Origin: Euryarchaeota archaeon UBA39
GTDB lineage: Archaea; Thermoplasmatota; Poseidoniia; Poseidoniales; Thalassarchaeaceae
Length of the DNA stretch: 9,959 bases
Direction: 5' to 3'
Assembly (NCBI GenBank): GCA_002503045.1
Contig: DAQW01000072.1
Span: forward strand, 17,603 to 27,561
The notes beneath the pieces were generated by a model that did not search any database, was not told where the DNA came from, and was given only the letters and a program-made list of their open reading frames with translations. This document shows, one piece after another, positions 1 to 5,248 of the stretch. Made by a program: the position numbers and the translations under genes. The stretch's first letter is position 1; every line of letters begins with the position of its first letter.

Positions 1-1
1 A

Positions 2-2314
2 AGTGGTACATGGCATATTGGGGCTGTAGCTCAATATTCAATGATTGATGTAATTGCTCGAAGTCAAAGATTACTAGGTAAAGAAGTATATTTTCCGTGG
101 GGTGTAGATAGAAATGGAATCAATATTGAATTTACTGTTGAAAAAAATACTGGTCGAAAGATGAAGACATATGATCGACAAGAATTTTTGGAATTATGTC
201 AATTGACAATTGAAGAATATACTCAAGCTATGAGAAATACAGCTAAGCGAGTTGGATTATCATGCGATTTTAGTCGTGAATATCTAACTGATGCCCCTGA
301 TTATCGTGCTGTTACTCAAGCAATTTTCATCGAATTATTCAAGAGAGGGCATATTATTGAAGATCTTCGTCCTAATTTGTATGACCCGGTTGAAGGTACC
401 ACCATTGCAGATGCTGAAGTTGAGAGATTGAGTAGAGATACGAAATTAGTTGACGTAATTTGGAAAACTGAAGATGGTGAAGATATTGTTATTTCGACTA
501 CTAGACCTGAACTAATCTGTGCTTGTGGGATTGTTGTAGTACATCCGGATGATGATAGATATTCACATTTAGTCGGTAAACGAGTAAATTTACCTGTCAC
601 GGTTGAAGGTCGAGAAAAATTTGTACATATAGCAACCCATCCTTCAGTCAAAAGTGAATTCGGATCTGGAATATTGATGGTATGTTCATTTGGAGACCAA
701 AATGACGTATCAATTTTCAGAGAATTGGGCCTCACTCCCTTTCAAGCAATTGATCTAGATGGTAATATGACTTCGATATCTGGACCGTTATCTGGAATGT
801 CAGTTATGGATGCAAGAGAACATGTTATTTCTGATCTTGAATCAAGGTCACTTATTTCATCTGTTGAAAATAAGTTACAAGATGTACCAGTATCTGAACG
901 TGGTAAAAACCCCATTGAAATCATTTTATTGAAGGAATGGTATGTGAGACAAACTGATGTTCTTGATCGTGTAATGGAATTATCTGAACAAATCACTTTT
1001 CATCCACCAAGAAATCGCCAATTCCTAATAGATTGGATGCAAAATATAACAATTGACTGGCCAATTTCAAGACGTCGTTGGTACCATACTGAAATCCCCA
1101 TTTGGTATGATTCAAGCGATACTAGAATCATTGTACCACCTACTGGAACCTATGTTCGTCCATGGGATGAATTACCCCCAGAAGGTAGTATTGTAATCGA
1201 TAGAGTATCAAGAGATATTCTTGGTAATTATTCTGAAATGAAAGATGAATTAGGTGAATTAAGAGGCGAAGAAAAAGTATTCGATACTTGGATGGATTCA
1301 TCAAATTCTAACCTCTTCGTTTCTGGCTATCTAAACGAACCAGATGTATTCGAACGGGCTTTCCCAACTGGCCTGAGACCTCAAGGAAAAGAAATCGTTC
1401 GAACTTGGCTATATTATACACTGCTAAAATCAACATTGTTACTGGACAAACCCGGTTTCCAGCATGTATGGATAGATGGTCTAGGAATGGATCCCTGGGG
1501 ACGTAAAATGTCAAAATCATTAGGTAACGGAATAGATGCTGATTCAGTATTAGAATGTGGTGCTGGAGGACGTACAGGATCTTGGAAAGTAAAGGGCCCT
1601 GAAGGTAAGCAAGTACATCTTACTGCAAAGAAAATTGGTTCTGAATGTTTCAGATTATGGAAAGCATGTGATGCACAGGTAGGTGACGATTTCCATATTA
1701 ATCCTGAAGAAATAGAATCCAGATATTTTGGAGTATTATCCAAACTATTCAATGTAGCTAGATTCGCCTCACAGTTTGATGTACCAACTGATTTATCCAC
1801 TATTCCACTCAATCTTAAAATTGAAGACAAATGGATTTTGAATGAATTTGGTCGAACGTTATCTAATGTAAAAGAATCATGGATTAATATTGACATTTAC
1901 AATGCTACTCAATCAATCAAAACATTCGGAACCGGATTATTAGCAAGCCATTATCTAGAAATGGTGAAAAAACGATTGTATGATGGAGATCAAGCTGCAG
2001 CATGGACTATCCATAGAATTTTTAGAGACTTAATGTCTGTATTTTCACCAGTTTGTCCTCTGTTTACACACCATGTTACTACAACAATATATGGTATATC
2101 TGCAGTAGATATTCGAACACACCCTACGCCTGTTGAAATTACATTTGATCATGATTCAAGTATTACTGATGACATTGTTTCATTTAATGCAATGGTATGG
2201 AAAGCTAAGGCCGATGCTGGAACCAGTTTAGCCGCCCCTATTTCGGGAATTAAGATACCCGATAAGATTTCTCAATTCACGGATATTTTAATTTCCATGC
2301 ATAAGATTGAGTAA
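2..2314 (+). CDS. valS: Valyl-tRNA synthetase, archaeal type (5' partial)
   Basis: This class I aminoacyl-tRNA synthetase charges tRNA-Val in the cytoplasm. The frame is already open at the window edge: codons from base 2 read SGTWHIGAVAQYSMIDVIAR, so the ATG at 41 is internal and the true start lies upstream. Visible parts in order are the HIGH-type motif as HIGA (14-25), the CP1 editing domain with STTRPE and VHPDD, the archaeal-style block FGSGILMVCSFGDQNDV, the ISRRRWYHTEIPIWY segment, KMSKS (1505-1519), and a helical anticodon-binding region to the stop. The editing-domain block resembles archaeal ValRS (CTFGDKxDV) more than IleRS or LeuRS, which is why I call valine. Two details are odd: the last His of HIGH is Ala, and both CP1 zinc Cys pairs are missing (YDPVEG at 380-397, WYDSSD at 1103-1120). 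The stop abuts the stop of convergent serA with no spacer. Confidence 0.88.
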   Translation, partial: SGTWHIGAVAQYSMIDVIARSQRLLGKEVYFPWGVDRNGINIEFTVEKNTGRKMKTYDRQEFLELCQLTIEEYTQAMRNTAKRVGLSCDFSREYLTDAPDYRAVTQAIFIELFKRGHIIEDLRPNLYDPVEGTTIADAEVERLSRDTKLVDVIWKTEDGEDIVISTTRPELICACGIVVVHPDDDRYSHLVGKRVNLPVTVEGREKFVHIATHPSVKSEFGSGILMVCSFGDQNDVSIFRELGLTPFQAIDLDGNMTSISGPLSGMSVMDAREHVISDLESRSLISSVENKLQDVPVSERGKNPIEIILLKEWYVRQTDVLDRVMELSEQITFHPPRNRQFLIDWMQNITIDWPISRRRWYHTEIPIWYDSSDTRIIVPPTGTYVRPWDELPPEGSIVIDRVSRDILGNYSEMKDELGELRGEEKVFDTWMDSSNSNLFVSGYLNEPDVFERAFPTGLRPQGKEIVRTWLYYTLLKSTLLLDKPGFQHVWIDGLGMDPWGRKMSKSLGNGIDADSVLECGAGGRTGSWKVKGPEGKQVHLTAKKIGSECFRLWKACDAQVGDDFHINPEEIESRYFGVLSKLFNVARFASQFDVPTDLSTIPLNLKIEDKWILNEFGRTLSNVKESWINIDIYNATQSIKTFGTGLLASHYLEMVKKRLYDGDQAAAWTIHRIFRDLMSVFSPVCPLFTHHVTTTIYGISAVDIRTHPTPVEITFDHDSSITDDIVSFNAMVWKAKADAGTSLAAPISGIKIPDKISQFTDILISMHKIE

Positions 2315-3268
2315 TCATAACACATCTTTGTTGACTACTGATTTTGGTATATCCCCGTTGAAAAATGTAATGAGTAAGTTTGCCATTTCTAAACCGATTC
2401 GTGACTGCGCTTCATAAGTTGCTGCACCGATGTGGGGCGTACCATGAAAATTCGGATGTTGTAAAATTGGATGTGTTGTTTCGGGTTCATTTTCAAACAC
2501 ATCAAGAGCACATGAACTAAGGGTTCCATCTTCTAATGCCTTTAACGTATCATCTTCGTTTACAATTCCACCTCGGGCACATGAAACTAAATGATTCCCA
2601 CATTCTATTCCATCTGCGCCTACCTTAGGCATCAATGATAATGTATGCGAATTAACCAAATGATGTGTTTCATCAGTTAAATTACAATGGACTGCAATAT
2701 GTGTACAGTTTCTAAAAACATCATTAACATCATCATGTAAAATACAATGTTGTTCTTCTGCAATATTGATTGGTAAATATGGATCATAAGCATGTAATTC
2801 CATACCCATAACCTTAGCGACTTTACCTACTCCTTGGGCTATTCGTCCAAATCCAATGAATCCGATTCGTTTTCCTGATAGTTCTGTACCCCTTAGTTTC
2901 TTTTTCGTCCATTCACCTGAACGCAAATCTCTGTCAGCCGTTGGAATAAATCTGATAGATGAAAGTAAATGACCAATAGTCAACTCTACAACAGATTGCG
3001 TAGATGAACCAGGAGTATTACACACTAATATTCCAGCAGATGTTGCTGCATCCAAATCAATATTGTCGACACCTACACCCGCTCTACCAATGATACGGAG
3101 TGTAGGTGCTGAAGATATTGCATCATGAGTCATTTTGGTAGCTGAACGAATTACTACTGCATCAAATCCGTCTAAATTATTCGGTTCTAAATCGACATCA
3201 TGCCCGGCTTTAACCAATAATTCAACAGCAGATTTAGACATACCATCAGTAATAGCAATTCTTGCCAT
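2315..3268 (-). CDS. serA: D-3-phosphoglycerate dehydrogenase, short form (D-2-hydroxyacid dehydrogenase family)
   Basis: The likely reaction is NAD-dependent oxidation of 3-phosphoglycerate to 3-phosphohydroxypyruvate, the first step of serine synthesis. I use the Met of MARIAITDGM at 3268 (317 aa) rather than the in-frame Met at 3322, because the Rossmann-like substrate domain begins right there and the extra 18 residues look unconserved. Seen in this numbering: GRAGVGVDNID (61-71), the nucleotide-binding GFIGFGRIAQGVG (136-148), and the family catalytic residues Arg232 (ARGG), Glu261 (FENEP) and His279 (TPHIGAAT). The protein stops after the catalytic domain, so it lacks the C-terminal ASB and ACT domains of long SerA and probably serine feedback through ACT. 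An insertion of roughly seven residues (VGADGIECGN) precedes the catalytic Arg loop. Another 2-hydroxyacid dehydrogenase specificity is possible, but the AGVGVDNID region fits SerA well. Confidence 0.85.
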   Translation of the reverse strand: MARIAITDGMSKSAVELLVKAGHDVDLEPNNLDGFDAVVIRSATKMTHDAISSAPTLRIIGRAGVGVDNIDLDAATSAGILVCNTPGSSTQSVVELTIGHLLSSIRFIPTADRDLRSGEWTKKKLRGTELSGKRIGFIGFGRIAQGVGKVAKVMGMELHAYDPYLPINIAEEQHCILHDDVNDVFRNCTHIAVHCNLTDETHHLVNSHTLSLMPKVGADGIECGNHLVSCARGGIVNEDDTLKALEDGTLSSCALDVFENEPETTHPILQHPNFHGTPHIGAATYEAQSRIGLEMANLLITFFNGDIPKSVVNKDVL

Positions 3269-3312
3269 GACTATCGGTTGGCAATACACTCCATCAACAT
3301 ACTCTTTTATCA

Positions 3313-3320
3313 CCATATAC
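3313..3320. promoter_or_regulatory. Candidate shared TATA-like element between serA and sodN
   Basis: The 95-base divergent spacer 3269-3363 contains one CATATAC (GTATATG on the other strand). Its centre is 47 bases from the sodN ATG (3364) and 49 bases from the chosen serA ATG (3268). Archaeal transcription usually starts about 25 bases from the TATA box, so either direction would give a 5' untranslated leader of roughly 20-25 bases. The element would lie inside the coding sequence if serA began at 3322, which supports the downstream serA start. This rests on sequence reading and archaeal promoter geometry only. Confidence 0.35.
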
Positions 3321-3331
3321 AATTATTCAAA

Positions 3332-3348
3332 GAATTCATGAACATGTT
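3332..3348. promoter_or_regulatory. Overlapping palindromes upstream of sodN (candidate operator)
   Basis: Three short palindromes overlap here: GAATTC (3332-3337), TTCATGAA (3335-3342) and AACATGTT (3341-3348), so CATG occurs twice, six bases apart. The cluster lies where the sodN transcript would be expected to start, 16 bases before its ATG. That is a sensible place for a repressor of a metal-responsive SOD gene. Each palindrome is only 6-8 bases and could be chance. Confidence 0.25.
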
Positions 3349-3363
3349 AGTTTTCGGATAGAC

Positions 3364-3813
3364 ATGGAAGAAGATAATCAATACTTGATTGAAGCAAATG
3401 CGCACTGTGATGGACCTTGTGGAGTCTACGATCCAGCTAGTGCTAGAATCGCTGGTGAAGCAGTGCAATCAATGACGAATAAAATGATTACACTTGCAGA
3501 AAATCATGGTACCGATTCTGGCTCTGCCGCCTATATTAACACTATGAGCCGTTATGCTGCAATCAAAGAAGAAGAAGCCCAGAAATGCAAGGATGAATTA
3601 CTTGTTTTATGGACTGATTTTTTTAAGCCTCAACATATTGAATCAATTCCTAACTTACACGATATCTTCTGGAATGCTGCTAAATTATGTAGTGCTTGTA
3701 AAGTCGAAGTTTCATCTGTACATGCTCAAGAATTAATGGATGCAATTGAAGAAATACATAATCTATTTTGGGGCGTTAAAGGTAAAGAAGTACCTTGGAT
3801 ACGTGCTAGTTGA
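3364..3813 (+). CDS. sodN: Nickel superoxide dismutase precursor (NiSOD)
   Basis: NiSOD disproportionates superoxide to oxygen and hydrogen peroxide at a nickel site formed by the free N-terminus of the mature protein. The nickel hook HCDGPCGVY is encoded at 3403-3429. The ligands are His14, Cys15 and Cys19 of the precursor (His1, Cys2 and Cys6 after processing). A 13-residue leader ending Ala-Asn-Ala must be removed to free the His amine; it is acidic and not hydrophobic, so the enzyme should be cytosolic. Downstream are DPASARI, the family block VLWTDFFKPQHIE, and a C-terminal helix ending in an FWGVKG region. The mature length of 136 aa compares with about 117 in Streptomyces. HCDGPCGVYDPASAR and the LCSACK segment recall marine cyanobacterial NiSODs (from memory), suggesting lateral transfer. 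The first 360 bases are about 39% GC by hand count, so composition does not betray it. The protease gene sodX follows after 4 bases. Confidence 0.95.
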   Translation: MEEDNQYLIEANAHCDGPCGVYDPASARIAGEAVQSMTNKMITLAENHGTDSGSAAYINTMSRYAAIKEEEAQKCKDELLVLWTDFFKPQHIESIPNLHDIFWNAAKLCSACKVEVSSVHAQELMDAIEEIHNLFWGVKGKEVPWIRAS

Positions 3814-3817
3814 GTAC

Positions 3818-4117
3818 ATGGAAAAAATCCCTGTAAAAATTGTTGGCGACAGTATGTGGCCTAATTTTCATGATGGGCAGATTGTTGATTTTGAAAAGTA
3901 CAATGGTCAAACTATTCATGTTGGTAATATTATTGTATTTCCAAATCCAAACAACACTAACATATTACTAGTAAAAAGAGTCTCCAAAATTGTTCAAAAC
4001 ATGTATTTTGTAGTTGGAGATAATCCTGATCCTACTTCATCTACAGATTCTCATAATTTTGGCACAATTGATGATTCAACGATACTTGCCTTCCGCCAAA
4101 ATCATATTGCAGAATAA
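3818..4117 (+). CDS. sodX: NiSOD maturation protease, S26/S24-type peptidase
   Basis: SodX is the small peptidase found next to NiSOD genes and is thought to cut the leader off pro-NiSOD so that nickel can bind. I start at ATG 3818 (99 aa), 4 bases after the sodN stop. The frame is open back to 3740, but that extension lies inside sodN and precedes the family N-terminus. The nucleophile is Ser12 in VGDSMWPNF (box B of signal peptidases), the general base Lys53 in LLVKRVS, and the GDNPDPTSSTDSHNFG block (67-82) is the typical S26 C-terminal box. No membrane anchor is present, unlike type I signal peptidases, which fits a cytosolic substrate with a short polar leader. The tight spacing implies co-transcription with sodN and translational coupling. 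A LexA/S24-type regulator is unlikely because there is no DNA-binding domain. Confidence 0.9.
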   Translation: MEKIPVKIVGDSMWPNFHDGQIVDFEKYNGQTIHVGNIIVFPNPNNTNILLVKRVSKIVQNMYFVVGDNPDPTSSTDSHNFGTIDDSTILAFRQNHIAE

Positions 4118-4129
4118 TTACCTAGGGCT

Positions 4130-5248
4130 ATGGATACTTCGGCACTACTTTGGTCATTGGGTCTTTTGGCCCTCCCCTTATTTGCCGCAGTACCGGTAAG
4201 TTCACTATTCCAATCTTGGCTCGGCAATAAAGCATCTCACTCACGTTATCGGGAAGCCGTAAGGCGAGTACTAAATTCAGGATCTACACTAAGAAAATAT
4301 AGAATCGCATTAGACGAAGAAGCTAGATTAAATCAAATTGATAAAGATCGTCAATCAAGAATTGAAACTGCAATGCTATTTCCATTAAATATTGTTCATT
4401 TTATGTTCATACCTGCAGCAATATTGTCTCCTGCAATTTCTTTCATTGCATTTCCAGTTGGTTTACTGATTTATCCAGTAATTACTCTTTTTGAAATTAT
4501 TTTAATCCGATTTAAAGCACTAATTAACATATTACAGATTCTAACTAAAATTACTGATTGGCAAGTCATTGGTGTACGACCTCCATACGAGGGTAGTACT
4601 AGATTAGATCCAGTATTAGTTTCTATACATAGATTGCCAACTCCTGTACTCCTTGGCTTATTCGCCTACTTGGTAGCATTGTATCTGCCATTGGAGTTTC
4701 ATATGATCATACTCTCATCAATTATTATTTATGTCATATTGGCATCTTTTACTTCGGTACTTACTGCAGCTGTTAGTGGGCCTCTAGTCTTTGCAGCAAC
4801 TGCTGAACGTAGAATGATAACACTCGAAACATATGTTCAAGAACGGATTCAACCGATTGTTGGAGTTGGTTTAATCGCACTTGTTATTCGACAGATGGTC
4901 ATGGTTATTCGAACACCTGAATTTACTCCATTTGATTCACCAGTACAATTCTCACTTTCAGTAATAGGTGTACTATACAGTGCCGCAATTATTGGCTTAA
5001 TTATTGAATTCGCATACAATAGAAGACGTGGAGATATAGTTGGTTCGCAATTTGTAAATTCTGTTATTGAGTATACTGACCCAGAATTATATGCTTATGT
5101 CAGAAAAGGTGGTGAAATGTCTCTAATCAGTCTTGGGAGATTAGGAAAAAGTACTGATACGATTGAGGACGATCTTAGTTTTGATGAAATAGCATCTGCA
5201 CCGACTGCAATGTCTGTGATTAACCGACCAGATATTCCTGAACTCTAA
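4130..5248 (+). CDS. Unrecognised multi-spanning membrane protein
   Basis: I do not recognise this 372-residue protein. Hydrophobic segments are visible at about 5-26, 84-104, 105-127, 172-188, 191-223 (long, possibly two), 243-261 and 275-294, so six to eight membrane spans are likely. A charged loop rich in Arg/Lys/Glu/Asp lies at about 33-80 (with NQIDKDRQSRIE), and a soluble acidic tail of about 75 residues follows the last span. The tail contains Asp/Glu runs (DTIEDDLSFDE) and no obvious enzyme motif. I see no Walker motif, no metal-binding His/Cys cluster and no known transporter signature. The ATG is 12 bases after the sodX stop, so it is probably transcribed with sodN-sodX, but a link to nickel or superoxide is only inferred from position. 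Its stop codon overlaps the convergent protease gene by 4 bases. Confidence 0.8.
   Translation: MDTSALLWSLGLLALPLFAAVPVSSLFQSWLGNKASHSRYREAVRRVLNSGSTLRKYRIALDEEARLNQIDKDRQSRIETAMLFPLNIVHFMFIPAAILSPAISFIAFPVGLLIYPVITLFEIILIRFKALINILQILTKITDWQVIGVRPPYEGSTRLDPVLVSIHRLPTPVLLGLFAYLVALYLPLEFHMIILSSIIIYVILASFTSVLTAAVSGPLVFAATAERRMITLETYVQERIQPIVGVGLIALVIRQMVMVIRTPEFTPFDSPVQFSLSVIGVLYSAAIIGLIIEFAYNRRRGDIVGSQFVNSVIEYTDPELYAYVRKGGEMSLISLGRLGKSTDTIEDDLSFDEIASAPTAMSVINRPDIPEL

Noticed and set aside
3269..3322. Longer serA reading frame starting at 3322
   Set aside because: The 18 added residues precede the first beta strand of the family, and the start would lie upstream of the TATA-like element, so it probably would not be in the transcript.
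3338..3361. Short upstream frame ATG-AAC-ATG-TTA-GTT-TTC-GGA-TAG ending 2 bases before sodN
   Set aside because: A seven-codon frame in an AT-rich spacer is expected by chance, it has no ribosome-binding site, and it begins near or before the expected transcript start.
3740..3817. Longer N-terminus for SodX starting inside sodN
   Set aside because: The 26 extra residues lie in another frame of sodN and precede the S26 family N-terminus; ATG 3818, 4 bases after the sodN stop, is the natural start.
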